A stretch of DNA of 64,000 bases, from NCBI RefSeq assembly GCF_030296775.1, contig NZ_AP027742.1, positions 1,922,001 through 1,986,000 on the forward strand. The letters are read 5' to 3'. Position numbers and translations under genes: made by a program. The notes beneath the pieces are model-generated. The model was not told where the DNA came from. It ran no database searches and saw only the letters and a list, made by a program, of their open reading frames with translations. Positions 16,213 through 25,655 of the stretch are shown here, piece after piece. Position 1 is the first letter of the stretch. Each line of letters starts with the position of its first letter. This DNA is from Claveliimonas bilis (GTDB lineage Bacteria > Bacillota > Clostridia > Lachnospirales > Lachnospiraceae).

Positions 16213-17616
16213 TTATTCCTCCTGTGCAGTCAGAGTAGTTCCTGTCTTCCGGCATGCATCATCAATTACCTTCAAAAGTTCTTCGTCTGTCAATACAGTA
16301 ACACGGCCGCTTTCATATTCCTGATCCACCCATGTTTTTACCATAGCCACAACTTCTGAATTTTTATCTACCTGCTTTGCCTCCGGCAAGTGGAAATATG
16401 TATTGATCCAGTGGGCGATTCCTGCCAGTCCGGATGTATTGGATACTGCCACAAGAGGCGGACGGTTCAGGAATTTATCTGTATCAAACACATTATAGAT
16501 CTCTTCATTTTTCAGAAGTCCGTCTGCATGGATCCCGGCTCGGGTTACATTAAAATTTTTCCCTACAAAAGGTGTTCGGGAAGGAATGTGGTAACCGATT
16601 TCCTTCTCATAATATTCAGCAAGCTCAGTGATCACTGTCGTGTCCATACCATCCAGTGTTCCTCTAAGCTGGGCATATTCAAATACCATTGCCTCCAGAG
16701 GCGTATTGCCGGTTCTCTCCCCGATTCCAAAGAGAGAACAGTTGACTGCACTTGCTCCGTACAGCCACGCTGTAGAAGAATTGCTGACTGCCTTATAAAA
16801 GTCATTGTGCCCGTGAAATTCAATCAGTTCACTGGGTACCCCTGCATGAACTCTAAGTCCGTAGATAATGCCCGGGATCGATCTTGGAATCACAGCCCCC
16901 GGGTAATTCACTCCATATCCCATGGTATCACAGACTCTGATCTTGACCGGAATCTGATACTCTTCCATCAGATTCATAAGTTCCAGACAAAACGGGATCA
17001 CAAATCCATAAATGTCTGATCTGGTAATGTCCTCTAAATGGCACCTGGGACTGACTCCTGTCTCCAGACATTCTCTTATGACAGAAAGATAGTGCTCCAT
17101 CGCCTGCTTTCTTGTCATTTTCAGCTTGTAAAAAATGTGATAATCCGAACAGCTTACAAGGATTCCCGTTTCTTTCATGCCGATTTCCTTTACCAGCTCA
17201 AAATCTTTCTTACTGGCCCGGATCCAGCTTGTGATCTCCGGAAATTTGTATCCTTTTTCCATACACTGATACACGGCATCTCTGTCCTTCTTACTGTACA
17301 AAAAGAACTCACACTGCCGGATCTTTCCGTTTGGGCCTCCCAGTCTGTGAAAATAATCGTAAATATCTACAATCTGTTTTGTACTGTAAGGCGCCCGGGA
17401 CTGCTGTCCGTCCCGGAAGGTTGTATCTGTGATCCAGATCTCTTCCGGCATACTGTGGGGCACAATCCTGTCATTAAATGCAATTTTCGGTATCTCATCA
17501 TAATGGAACAGATTTCTGAACACATTGGGTTTCTCCACATCTACAAGGGGATACATGTGCTCTTCCAGCTGTAGCAAATTCGTATGTCTGTCCAAATAAA
17601 CCTTCCTGTCTTCCAT
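16213..17616 (-). CDS. Re-type citrate synthase (homocitrate/isopropylmalate synthase family)
   Basis: The 467-residue protein is of the DRE-TIM aldol family (IPMS, homocitrate synthase, Re-citrate synthase). It has an unusual DTTFRDGQQSRAP in place of the DTTLRDGEQ common in IPMS, then FHGHNDFYKAV with metal-binding His residues, NCSLFGIGERTGNTPLE, and NVTRAGIHADG. There is no C-terminal leucine-regulation domain like that of IPMS. The family identity is clear. Re-citrate synthase is the favoured function because the operon continues with isocitrate dehydrogenase and has no leucine or lysine genes, and because the long extension (about 55 residues before the barrel) resembles known clostridial Re-citrate synthases. 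A biochemical alternative is homocitrate synthase. The promoter is strong and overlapped by a palindrome. Confidence 0.8.
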   Translation of the reverse strand: MEDRKVYLDRHTNLLQLEEHMYPLVDVEKPNVFRNLFHYDEIPKIAFNDRIVPHSMPEEIWITDTTFRDGQQSRAPYSTKQIVDIYDYFHRLGGPNGKIRQCEFFLYSKKDRDAVYQCMEKGYKFPEITSWIRASKKDFELVKEIGMKETGILVSCSDYHIFYKLKMTRKQAMEHYLSVIRECLETGVSPRCHLEDITRSDIYGFVIPFCLELMNLMEEYQIPVKIRVCDTMGYGVNYPGAVIPRSIPGIIYGLRVHAGVPSELIEFHGHNDFYKAVSNSSTAWLYGASAVNCSLFGIGERTGNTPLEAMVFEYAQLRGTLDGMDTTVITELAEYYEKEIGYHIPSRTPFVGKNFNVTRAGIHADGLLKNEEIYNVFDTDKFLNRPPLVAVSNTSGLAGIAHWINTYFHLPEAKQVDKNSEVVAMVKTWVDQEYESGRVTVLTDEELLKVIDDACRKTGTTLTAQEE

Positions 17617-17648
17617 TTTTCATCTCTCCTCCAGAATATTCTTGTATA

Positions 17649-17677
17649 ATTGTATACAATCATACATTTAAAGTCAA
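17649..17677 (-). promoter_or_regulatory. Promoter with ATTGTATACAAT operator
   Basis: Minus strand TTGACT (17677-17672), 17 bases, TACAAT (17654-17649). A perfect 12-base palindrome, ATTGTATACAAT (17649-17660), covers the -10. A further TTGTATAA half lies at 17642-17649. This fits binding by a GntR/FCD-type repressor, most simply the one in the operon. Confidence 0.72.
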
Positions 17678-17679
17678 GC

Positions 17680-17731
17680 AAAAACACTCTGAAGTAACAA
17701 AATCTTCCTGATTTCTTGTCACTTCAGAGTG
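17680..17731 (-). terminator. Intrinsic terminator of ilvA
   Basis: Minus strand CACTCTGAAGT (17731-17721) pairs with ACTTCAGAGTG (17695-17685), with further imperfect pairing inward (about 20 pairs), then TTTTT (17684-17680). Confidence 0.85.
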
Positions 17732-17785
17732 CTCTCTTATATGCTGCGGCCTGGATGTAGGCTCCTGCACCCAGGCTTTTGCCAC

Positions 17786-19006
17786 TTAATATAATTTTGC
17801 TCCAATCTCCTTCGGACTGTATCCTACATCTTCCAGCGCTTTGATAATCTCACGCTTATGTTCTGTACCAAAAGCCTCTAATGTGATACGAAGTTCTACT
17901 GCGGCATTACGGTTTGTGCTGACAAACTGATTATGCTCCAATTTAATAACATTTCCCTGGGCATTTGCAACGGCTGTCGCCACATTCACCAGTTCTCCCG
18001 GCTTATCCGGAAGCAGAACAGAGATAGAGAAAATTCTGTCTCTCTGGATAAGTCCATGCTGGACGATAGAGGACATAGTAATCACATCCATGTTACCGCC
18101 GCTCAAAACAGACACCGCCTTTTTGTTCTTAAGATCCATTTTCTTTAAGGCTGCAACTGTGAGCAGGCCGGAATTTTCCACGATCATCTTATGATTTTCC
18201 ACCATATCGAGAAATGCGCCGATCAGCTCATCGTCCTCTACTGTAATGATGTCATCTACATTTTCCTGTATATATGGAAATACTTTTTCTCCCACACGCT
18301 TAACAGCCGTGCCATCTGCAATAGTATTAGCGCTTGGCAGCGTTACCGGCTCACCTGCTTCCAGCGCCGCCTTCAGGCTTGCTGCAGCTGCAGGCTCAAC
18401 GCCGATCACTTTGATCTTGGGATTCAGCATTTTTGCAAGAGTAGATACACCAGTGATGAGTCCGCCCCCGCCTACAGGTACCAGAATATAATCTACTGTA
18501 GGAAGTTCCTGGATGATCTCCATAGCAATCGTCCCCTGTCCTGTTGCTACTTCAAGATCATCGAACGGATGAACGAATGTCAGTCCTTCTTCCTCTGCCA
18601 ACTTCAGTGCATATGCGCAGGCATCATCATAGACATCCCCATGGAGTACCACCTCTGCGCCATAACTCTTGGTCCGGTTTACCTTGATAAGCGGCGTTAC
18701 TGTCGGCATTACAATGGTTGCCCTGCAGCCGAATTTCTGTGCTGCAAAAGCAACACCCTGTGCGTGATTTCCGGCAGAAGCTGTAATCAGGCCCCTCTCT
18801 CTTTCCTCTTCCGACATTGTACTGATCTTATAATAAGCACCTCTCACTTTATAAGCCCCGGTATACTGCATATTTTCCGGCTTCAGGTAAATCCTGCCGC
18901 CTGTCTGCCGGCTTAAATACTCGCTGTACACCAGCTCTGTAGGAAGAGTTACCTTTTTTACCAGTTCGCTTGCCTGCTCAAAATTTTCCAGTGTCAGTTT
19001 TTCCAT
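17786..19006 (-). CDS. ilvA: Threonine ammonia-lyase with C-terminal ACT domain
   Basis: The 406-residue PLP enzyme deaminates L-threonine to 2-oxobutyrate. The PLP Lys is in YTGAYKVRGAYYKI, the phosphate-binding loop in PVGGGGLITG, and the SAGNHAQG motif is present. A single ACT domain follows (about 330-406: SISVLLPDKPGELVNVATAV). The short form with one ACT domain resembles catabolic or clostridial enzymes more than the long, two-ACT IlvA of E. coli, so control by isoleucine is possible but not certain. ATG at 19006 is chosen since GGAGAG lies four bases upstream; the open frame extends 15 codons further. The gene sits 19 bases after ftsY. Confidence 0.9.
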   Translation of the reverse strand: MEKLTLENFEQASELVKKVTLPTELVYSEYLSRQTGGRIYLKPENMQYTGAYKVRGAYYKISTMSEEERERGLITASAGNHAQGVAFAAQKFGCRATIVMPTVTPLIKVNRTKSYGAEVVLHGDVYDDACAYALKLAEEEGLTFVHPFDDLEVATGQGTIAMEIIQELPTVDYILVPVGGGGLITGVSTLAKMLNPKIKVIGVEPAAAASLKAALEAGEPVTLPSANTIADGTAVKRVGEKVFPYIQENVDDIITVEDDELIGAFLDMVENHKMIVENSGLLTVAALKKMDLKNKKAVSVLSGGNMDVITMSSIVQHGLIQRDRIFSISVLLPDKPGELVNVATAVANAQGNVIKLEHNQFVSTNRNAAVELRITLEAFGTEHKREIIKALEDVGYSPKEIGAKLY

Positions 19007-19025
19007 TTTTCTCTCCTGCCTTTCT

Positions 19026-19964
19026 TTATTCATTGTCATTTGGTGATGCAAAAAGCGCGTCTACAAAAGTATCAGCGTCAAATTTCTGAAGATCCTCAAT
19101 CGTTTCTCCCACTCCGATATATTTTACAGGGATACCAAGCTCCGCCTGAATAGCCACTGCAATGCCGCCTTTGGCAGTGCCGTCCATTTTTGTGAGAATA
19201 ATTCCGGTAATATCAGCTACTTCTTTGAACTCTCTGGCCTGCTGAAGTGCATTCTGTCCGGTCGTGGCGTCCAGAACCACCAAAGTCTCACGAAATGCTT
19301 CCGGATATTCCCGATCTACAATGCGGTTCATCTTGCGCAGCTCTTCCATCAGATTTTTCTTGTTGTGAAGCCGTCCTGCCGTATCGCAAAGAAGCACATC
19401 CGCATGTCTTGCCTTCGCTGCCTGAACAGCGTCATAGACAACTGCCGCCGGATCAGATCCTTCCTGGCCTCCGATCAGCTCTGCCTGGGCACGGTTTGCC
19501 CATTCTTTCAGCTGTTCTCCAGCCGCTGCACGAAAAGTATCGGCGGCAGCCAGCACAACTTTCTTATTCTGTGCCCGGAGCTTTCCTGCCAGTTTTCCTA
19601 TGGTAGTGGTCTTTCCCACTCCATTAACTCCTACCACCATAACTACGGAAGTCTTTTCCTCAAACTCATAGGCAGTCTCTCCTACATCCATCTGTTCCTT
19701 AATACTGTCAATTAAAATCTGTCGGCATTCCTGCGGTTCTTTAATGTGGCGCTCTTTAACTTTGGCTCGCAGATCATCCAGAATTTCTTCTGTGGCCTGT
19801 ACGCCCAGATCACCCATAATCAGAACTTCCTCTAATTCTTCATAGAAATCCTCATCAATATGGGAAAAGCCATGAAATATACTGTCCATCCCGGATACGA
19901 TATTTTCTCTTGTCTTGGCAAGCCCGGATACCAGCCGTTTAAAAAATCCCTTTTCCTCTGCCAT
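19026..19964 (-). CDS. ftsY: Signal recognition particle receptor FtsY
   Basis: The 312-residue GTPase docks SRP-bound ribosomes at the membrane. It has a short N-terminal amphipathic start (EKGFFKRLVSGLAKTREN), the N domain (to about 100) and the G domain with GVNGVGKTTTIGKLAG (about 112-127), DTFRAAA, DTAGR and TKMDGTAKGG. It lacks the long acidic A domain, as is usual in Firmicutes. It lies 20 bases after smc in the conserved rnc-smc-ftsY order. Confidence 0.96.
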   Translation of the reverse strand: MAEEKGFFKRLVSGLAKTRENIVSGMDSIFHGFSHIDEDFYEELEEVLIMGDLGVQATEEILDDLRAKVKERHIKEPQECRQILIDSIKEQMDVGETAYEFEEKTSVVMVVGVNGVGKTTTIGKLAGKLRAQNKKVVLAAADTFRAAAGEQLKEWANRAQAELIGGQEGSDPAAVVYDAVQAAKARHADVLLCDTAGRLHNKKNLMEELRKMNRIVDREYPEAFRETLVVLDATTGQNALQQAREFKEVADITGIILTKMDGTAKGGIAVAIQAELGIPVKYIGVGETIEDLQKFDADTFVDALFASPNDNE

Positions 19965-19984
19965 TTCTTTCCTCCTTTTCCCTT

Positions 19985-22900
19985 TTATCCCGCCTTATGC
20001 TGTTTCTCCATCTCTGCCAGCTCATTTTCAAGAAGACTGACTGAAACCATAGTAGAGACGCCCTTTTCCTGCATGGTGATTCCATACAGACGGTCCGCTG
20101 CTGTCATTGTTCCACGGCGGTGGGTAATCACAATAAACTGTGTATTCTTTGTCAGCTTATGAAGATATTTTGCAAATCGGGTCACGTTAGAATCATCCAG
20201 CGCTGCTTCAATTTCATCCAACAGGCAGAAGGGTGACGGTTTCAGATTCTGTATTGCAAACAGAAGCGAAATTGCCGTCAGAGCCTTTTCCCCTCCCGAT
20301 AACTGCATCATATTTTGCAGCTTCTTGCCCGGCGGTTGTGCAATGATCTTAATTCCCGCCTCCAGAATATCTTCATCTTCCATCAATTCCAGCGTACCTT
20401 TCCCTCCGCCAAACAGCTCTTTAAATACTTTATCAAACTCTGCGGCAATCCTGCCGAACTGTTCGGTAAACTGTCTGCGCATTGCCTCATCCAGCTCTGC
20501 AATGATCTTTTCTAAGGTTGCTTCTGCTGTCGTCAGATCATCGTGCTGGCCTTTGAGAAATTCGTACCGCTCTGATACATTTTTGTAATCCTCGATCGCG
20601 TTGACATTAACAGAACCAAGTGCACGGATCTCATTTTTCAGCGTCTGTATCCTCTTTTTCATAAAGGCAAGATCTGTCAGATTCTTATCTCTAAGTTCCA
20701 GTGCATGATTGTAGGTGATTTCATATTCTTCCCACATATAATTGATCTGTCTCTCTGAAGACTGTTCATAATCTTCCTTTCGGCTTTCCAGACGGAAAAT
20801 TTCTTTATCCAGGTCTGACATATGTCTGGAAAGTTCTTCCCTTTTGCTAAGAAAGGTCTTATGCTGTCTGTTCAGCTCATCCCTTTGGAGGACATCCGCT
20901 CGTATCTGTTCTTCAATTTCTTCAAAAAGTTCTTTGGAATCTTCTATTGTTTTACGGATATCTGCAATCTGCTCTTCCTTTTCCCGAATTTCTCTGGACG
21001 TATCTTCCTTACTCTCGCCAAGTCCGCTTTTCTCTTCTTCGAACTTTGCAATTTCCTCCTGAATACGTTCAATATTTTCCAGTATAAATGTATTTTTCTG
21101 TTCCAGAGAGGCATATGCCAGATGTACTTCCTCCGAGATTTTCTGGCACCTTGTCTCTTCTTCCTTTACTGCTTCAAGCTGTTCCTGTGCTTTTTCCGTT
21201 TTTCTTGTAAGCTCCTCTTCCAGACTGGTAGACGTATCCAGTTCTACCGTAATAGACTCCTGATTATTGCTGATATCTGTAATCTGCTGATCCAGTTCGT
21301 CTGTTTCCCGCCGGACGCTCTCCGAAGTCTCTCTAAGTATCCGGATTCGGTTTTCTGCCTGATCCAGATTCATCTTTTCTGTATTTTCAATCACATAAGC
21401 CTTCTGAAGCTTCTGCTGGATTTCATCTACAGCTGCATAACAGACTGCTCTTTCTTTTCGCAGTGCCTCGCAGTACTGTTCCATTTCCTCCATTTCCTTT
21501 TTCAGCTGCTTCACGGTTTTTTCAAATTCTTCAATCTCCCGGCGCCTGCTCAAAAGATTGCTGGAATTCCGGAACGCCCCTCCTGTCATGGACCCTCCCG
21601 GACTTAAAAGTTCCCCTTCTGTCGTAACAAGCCTAAGACTCTGATGATATTTTCTTGCAATGGCGATCCCATGATCAATAGTATCCACCACGATAGTCCT
21701 TCCAAGCAGATGGTCTGCAATTCCCCGGTACTTTTCTTCCACCTGTACAAGGCTGCTGGCAAGTCCGATCACTCCCGGTTCTTTCAATGCCTCAGGCCGT
21801 GAAAATCTCTGTCCTGAACTGACGCTGGTCAGAGGGAGGAATGTTGCCCGTCCAAACCGGTTTTTCTTTAAAAAGGCAATCATTTTCTTGGCAGTTTCCT
21901 CACTGTCAGTGACAATATTCTGAATACTGCCTCCAAGTGCAGTCTCAACCGCCACTTCATATGCCTTTTCTACTTTAATAATATCCGCTACCACCCCAAG
22001 AAGTCCCTGTTCCTGTTCCTTATGCTCCATAACCTTGCGGATGCTGTTTCCATACCCATCATACCGCTCGGTAATATTTTTCAGAGATTCCAGGCGTGAC
22101 TCCTCACGGTGATAGGCGGTCTGCCCGATCCGGAGTTTCTCTGTCTGCCCGGCAAGCTCTTTTTGCAGTATTTCAATCCGCTGCTCATGTCCCCTGCTCT
22201 CTTCCTCAAGAGTCCTGATATGGTCGGAGATTTCTTTTAACTTCTCTTCATGCTCCTTCTTATTCTGTATCTGGAGCGCCGCTTCGCTTTCTGATGAGAT
22301 GAGCCGCTTGTGCATCTGGGATTTCTGCACCTGGATCTGTTCCATCATCGTATCATAGCGCTGTATTTTCGCCCGGGTTGAAGCGCGGTTATTCAGAATC
22401 TCTATAATATCGTTTTTATTCTTTTCAATTTCATCGGTAAGAGCGGCAATCCTGCTCTGTACATGTATCAGTGCTTGCCCTGCCTCTTCCTCTGATTTTC
22501 TTTTTTCCTTCAGCTCTCCGGAAATTGCGTCCTTTTCCCGCTGAAACTCTTCCAGCTGGCGGGTTCTTTCCCCTATTTCAATCTGAATAGCATGAAAACG
22601 CTGGCCGTAATGTTCATCTGACATTTTTGCACTGTTGATCTGTTCTTTCAGAAGCTCGATCTGGTTTTCCAGCTGCTGTTTCAGAAGATTTGTTTCATTC
22701 AGCTGGCCTTTTGATTTTTCAATCGCCGCATCAATCTCATCTACCTGCTTTTCAATCGCCTCGTATTCCTCTTTCATATCATCGTACGAAGTTCCGGCCA
22801 CCTTAAGCTCTTCTTTTGCAGTGTCTAAATTTTGCTGGATCTGCTGAATCTGCTCTTTCAGTCGTTCTGTCTCCAGCAGAAACATGTTGATATCAAATGT

Positions 22901-23569
22901 TTTCAGCTCTTCCTTTTTATTCAGATATTCCCTGGCTGTTTCCGACTGACGCTTCAAAGGTCCGATCTGCTTTTCCAATTCCGCAAGAATATCATTCACC
23001 CGGAGAAGGTTTGCCCTTTCATCCTCCAGCTTTTTGACCGACATATTTTTCCGCCTTTTAAATTTGACAATCCCGGCCGCTTCATCAAAAAGTTCTCTTC
23101 GCTCCTCCGGTTTTCCGCTTAAGATCTTGTCAATCTGTCCCTGTCCGATAATGGAATAGCCTTCTTTTCCAATCCCGGTATCATAAAAAAGCTCATTGAT
23201 ATCTTTCAGCCGGCATGTCGATCCGTTCAGAAGATATTCGCTTTCTCCGGAACGATACAGTTTTCTTGTAACCGTCACTTCCTCAAAATCAACAGCAAGC
23301 TGATGATCTGAATTATCTAAAGTGATGGCAACTGAAGCATAGCTTAGCGGTTTACGGTTCTCTGTCCCGGAAAAGATCACATCCTGCATGTTTCCGCCAC
23401 GCAGCTGCTTTACGCGCTGCTCGCCAAGCACCCAGCGCACTGCGTCAGCCACATTGCTCTTTCCGCTGCCGTTTGGCCCTACAATACCTGTAATCCCATT
23501 ATGAAAATCGAATACAATCTTATTGGCAAAGGACTTAAATCCCTGCACTTCAATGCTCTTTAAATACAT
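19985..23569 (-). CDS. smc: Chromosome segregation protein SMC
   Basis: The 1194-residue protein is a full-length SMC ATPase, which with ScpA/ScpB forms the bacterial condensin. The N-terminal head has IVGPNGSGKSNVADAVRW (Walker A) near residue 32. Long coiled coils (about 170-500 and 670-1020) flank the hinge (about 520-650, with GGSIQNIVTDSEETAKKMI and GSMTGGAFR). The C-terminal head holds the signature LSGGEKALTAISLLFAI and Walker B CLLDEIEAALDDSN. The start follows the rnc stop by seven bases, so translation is probably coupled. Nothing unusual is seen. Confidence 0.97.
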   Translation of the reverse strand: MYLKSIEVQGFKSFANKIVFDFHNGITGIVGPNGSGKSNVADAVRWVLGEQRVKQLRGGNMQDVIFSGTENRKPLSYASVAITLDNSDHQLAVDFEEVTVTRKLYRSGESEYLLNGSTCRLKDINELFYDTGIGKEGYSIIGQGQIDKILSGKPEERRELFDEAAGIVKFKRRKNMSVKKLEDERANLLRVNDILAELEKQIGPLKRQSETAREYLNKKEELKTFDINMFLLETERLKEQIQQIQQNLDTAKEELKVAGTSYDDMKEEYEAIEKQVDEIDAAIEKSKGQLNETNLLKQQLENQIELLKEQINSAKMSDEHYGQRFHAIQIEIGERTRQLEEFQREKDAISGELKEKRKSEEEAGQALIHVQSRIAALTDEIEKNKNDIIEILNNRASTRAKIQRYDTMMEQIQVQKSQMHKRLISSESEAALQIQNKKEHEEKLKEISDHIRTLEEESRGHEQRIEILQKELAGQTEKLRIGQTAYHREESRLESLKNITERYDGYGNSIRKVMEHKEQEQGLLGVVADIIKVEKAYEVAVETALGGSIQNIVTDSEETAKKMIAFLKKNRFGRATFLPLTSVSSGQRFSRPEALKEPGVIGLASSLVQVEEKYRGIADHLLGRTIVVDTIDHGIAIARKYHQSLRLVTTEGELLSPGGSMTGGAFRNSSNLLSRRREIEEFEKTVKQLKKEMEEMEQYCEALRKERAVCYAAVDEIQQKLQKAYVIENTEKMNLDQAENRIRILRETSESVRRETDELDQQITDISNNQESITVELDTSTSLEEELTRKTEKAQEQLEAVKEEETRCQKISEEVHLAYASLEQKNTFILENIERIQEEIAKFEEEKSGLGESKEDTSREIREKEEQIADIRKTIEDSKELFEEIEEQIRADVLQRDELNRQHKTFLSKREELSRHMSDLDKEIFRLESRKEDYEQSSERQINYMWEEYEITYNHALELRDKNLTDLAFMKKRIQTLKNEIRALGSVNVNAIEDYKNVSERYEFLKGQHDDLTTAEATLEKIIAELDEAMRRQFTEQFGRIAAEFDKVFKELFGGGKGTLELMEDEDILEAGIKIIAQPPGKKLQNMMQLSGGEKALTAISLLFAIQNLKPSPFCLLDEIEAALDDSNVTRFAKYLHKLTKNTQFIVITHRRGTMTAADRLYGITMQEKGVSTMVSVSLLENELAEMEKQHKAG

Positions 23570-23576
23570 GTAACAC

Positions 23577-24281
23577 CTACTTTATATTCTTCTTATGCAG
23601 CATAAGGATCGTCTGGTAGGCCGCCTCCTGTTCCGCCGCCTTCTTGGCCCTTCCTTTTCCCTGGCCGAATGCCTGCTCTCCTATATACACCATGACCCGG
23701 AATGATTTATCATGATCCGGACCTTCTTCTCCCAGCAATCGGTATTCCACAGGATCCTGAAAATTAGCCTGCACGATTTCCTGCAGGATAGTCTTGCTAT
23801 CATAAAAGAGTTTTTTATGCTCCAGATCATTTAAAACAACCCGATGGATAAACTCTTTTGCATTAGCAAAACCACCATCCATATAAATTGCGCCTATAAG
23901 AGCCTCCAGAGCATCCGATGTAATCGAATCTCTCTTCCTTCCTCCGGTGGCGTCCTCTCCTTTGCCCAGCAAAAGATAATCTCCCAGACCGATCTGACGT
24001 GCGCAGAACGCCAGAGCCTGTTCACAGACCATGCTGGCTCTTGTTTTAGTCAGCTCGCCTTCCGGCATCTTCTTATCCTCATGAAACAAAAATTCACTTG
24101 ATACAAGTTCCAGGACCGCATCACCCAGAAATTCCAGCCTCTCGTTACACTCATATTTCTGAAGATGATTTTCATTGGCATAGGAGCTATGTATCATTGC
24201 CTGCCGAAGGATCTGCGGATCTTGAAAATGGTATTTAATTTTTTCCTGCAATTCTTTCAATTCTTTTACTTTATGATTCAT
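23577..24281 (-). CDS. rnc: Ribonuclease III
   Basis: The protein (234 residues from the chosen start) cuts double-stranded RNA in rRNA and mRNA processing. The nuclease signature NERLEFLGDAVLELV carries the catalytic acidic residues, with a second set in SDALEALIGAIYMDGG. A double-stranded RNA-binding domain forms the C-terminal 75 residues (ILQEIVQANFQDPVEYRL to GRAKKAAEQEAA). ATG at 24281 is preferred to the ATG at 24293 since GAGG lies six bases before it and the upper ATG lies inside the acpP terminator U-run. It starts the rnc-smc-ftsY run. Confidence 0.95.
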   Translation of the reverse strand: MNHKVKELKELQEKIKYHFQDPQILRQAMIHSSYANENHLQKYECNERLEFLGDAVLELVSSEFLFHEDKKMPEGELTKTRASMVCEQALAFCARQIGLGDYLLLGKGEDATGGRKRDSITSDALEALIGAIYMDGGFANAKEFIHRVVLNDLEHKKLFYDSKTILQEIVQANFQDPVEYRLLGEEGPDHDKSFRVMVYIGEQAFGQGKGRAKKAAEQEAAYQTILMLHKKNIK

Positions 24282-24293
24282 ATTTTTCCTCAT

Positions 24294-24329
24294 AAAAGGA
24301 AAAAGCCCAAACCTGGGCTTTTCCTTTTT
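24294..24329 (-). terminator. Intrinsic terminator between acpP and rnc
   Basis: A near-perfect hairpin with arms rich in AAAAGGA and AAAAGCCCA around loop AACC (24310-24313). The run of Ts on the minus strand ends the acpP transcript; some read-through must feed rnc unless rnc has its own promoter, which I do not see. Confidence 0.75.
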
Positions 24330-24333
24330 CCGC

Positions 24334-24564
24334 CTAGTTAGTTGCGTTTTTAATCTGCTCTACTGCATCCCCTACAGTTACGATCTTCTCTGCATCATCG
24401 TTGTCGATCTCGATATCAAATGCTTCTTCAATTCCCATAATAATCTGGAAAATATCCAGGGAATCCGCTCCCAGATCATCTACAAAGGTAGACTCCATTG
24501 TAATTTCATCTTTGTTTACGTTCAGAACATCTGAAACGATTTCCTGTAATTTTTCAAATTCCAT
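24334..24564 (-). CDS. acpP: Acyl carrier protein
   Basis: The 76-residue acidic protein carries growing acyl chains in fatty acid synthesis on a phosphopantetheine arm attached to the Ser of DDLGADSLD (S35 from this start). The helical pattern and the ending [10 protein letters not shown] are typical. The start is taken at ATG 24564 since AGGAG lies nine bases upstream; an upstream ATG at 24573 abuts that site. It is paired with plsX in the conserved order plsX-acpP-rnc. Confidence 0.95.
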   Translation of the reverse strand: MEFEKLQEIVSDVLNVNKDEITMESTFVDDLGADSLDIFQIIMGIEEAFDIEIDNDDAEKIVTVGDAVEQIKNATN

Positions 24565-24594
24565 AGCTTTCATCTCCTTTTTGTTGCTTAATAT

Positions 24595-25617
24595 CTATTC
24601 ATCGGACCCCTGATCCGCCTGAATACACTCCTGAATCTTTTCGTTGATTCGCTGTTCCTTGAAGGTAAGGCATTGAATGATCGAATTGGAAACCTCTTTT
24701 GCCGTAGAACTTCCATGTGTCTTCACCACAAGACCTTTCAGCCCAAGCAGTGGCGCCCCGCCATATTCGCTTGTATCAAATCCTTTCAACGTCTCTTTCA
24801 GAGCCGGTTTTACAAGCAGCGCGCCGATCTTGCTTCTCAGACTTGTCATCATCCCCTCTTTTACCTTGCTGATGAGCACTGCGCCTACTCCTTCAAAAAG
24901 CTTCAGAATAATATTCCCTGCAAATGCTTCACATACAATGACATCTGCCTGTCCATGAGGAATTTCCCTTGCCTCAATACTTCCGGTAAAGTTAATCCCA
25001 TCTGCCTCTTTCAGAAGCGGAAATGTTTCTTTGACAAGTGCATTTCCCTTCTCTTCCTCAGCTCCAATGTTCACAATTGCCACTTTGGGATTTCTTACTC
25101 CCATAACGTGTTCCATATAAATAGAACCCATCTTGGCAAACTGTACCAGATGTGAGGGTCTTGCATCTACATTGGCTCCACAGTCAATCAGAAGAGACAC
25201 CCCTTTCTCTGTAGGGATCAACGGCGCCAGCGGAGGTCTTTCCACTCCTTTGATCCTGCCGACAATGGTCTGTCCTCCTACAAGCACAGCACCGGAGCTT
25301 CCTGCAGAAACAAAGGCGTCTGCCTCTCCGTTTTTTACCATCTTCATTCCCACTACGATTGAGGAATCTTTCTTTTTGCGGATCGCGTTCACCGGCGGTT
25401 CCGCAGTCTCTATCACTTCTGAAGCATGGACAATTTCTATCTGCTGAGAACTGTAAGTATATTTTTCCAGCTCTTTCTTTATGACATCTTCCTGTCCTAC
25501 CAGAAATACTTTGATAGATTTTTCTCTTCCAACTGCATCAACTGCACCTTTTACCATTTCTTCCGGGGCATTATCCCCTCCCATGGCATCCAGTGCTATT
25601 TTTGTCAATTCTGCCAT
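24595..25617 (-). CDS. plsX: Phosphate acyltransferase PlsX
   Basis: The 340-residue enzyme turns acyl-ACP into acyl-phosphate for phospholipid synthesis. The N-terminus ALDAMGGDNAPEEMV and the SAGSSGAVL and DCGANVDARP stretches are family marks. ATG at 25617 is chosen since GGAGGAG lies just before it; the open frame extends 19 codons further without a ribosome site. A near-palindrome lies in the leader and may be an operator. No fapR is next to it, unlike in many Firmicutes. Confidence 0.95.
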   Translation of the reverse strand: MAELTKIALDAMGGDNAPEEMVKGAVDAVGREKSIKVFLVGQEDVIKKELEKYTYSSQQIEIVHASEVIETAEPPVNAIRKKKDSSIVVGMKMVKNGEADAFVSAGSSGAVLVGGQTIVGRIKGVERPPLAPLIPTEKGVSLLIDCGANVDARPSHLVQFAKMGSIYMEHVMGVRNPKVAIVNIGAEEEKGNALVKETFPLLKEADGINFTGSIEAREIPHGQADVIVCEAFAGNIILKLFEGVGAVLISKVKEGMMTSLRSKIGALLVKPALKETLKGFDTSEYGGAPLLGLKGLVVKTHGSSTAKEVSNSIIQCLTFKEQRINEKIQECIQADQGSDE

Positions 25618-25634
25618 TTTTATCTCCTCCAACG

Positions 25635-25655
25635 CTACTAGAATCATTCTACTAG
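25635..25655 (-). promoter_or_regulatory. Candidate operator ahead of plsX
   Basis: A 21-base inverted repeat with one mismatched pair, centred on GAATCATTC and flanked by CTACTA and TACTAG. It lies 18 bases before the plsX ATG. Fatty-acid regulators such as FapR bind TAGTA-type palindromes in the plsX leader of other Firmicutes. The match to that consensus is only partial. Confidence 0.4.

Noticed and set aside
20822-21607. A 261-codon, Phe- and Leu-rich frame that looks like a membrane protein
   Set aside because: It is the complement of the Lys/Glu-rich coiled coil of smc, which always mimics hydrophobic sequence.
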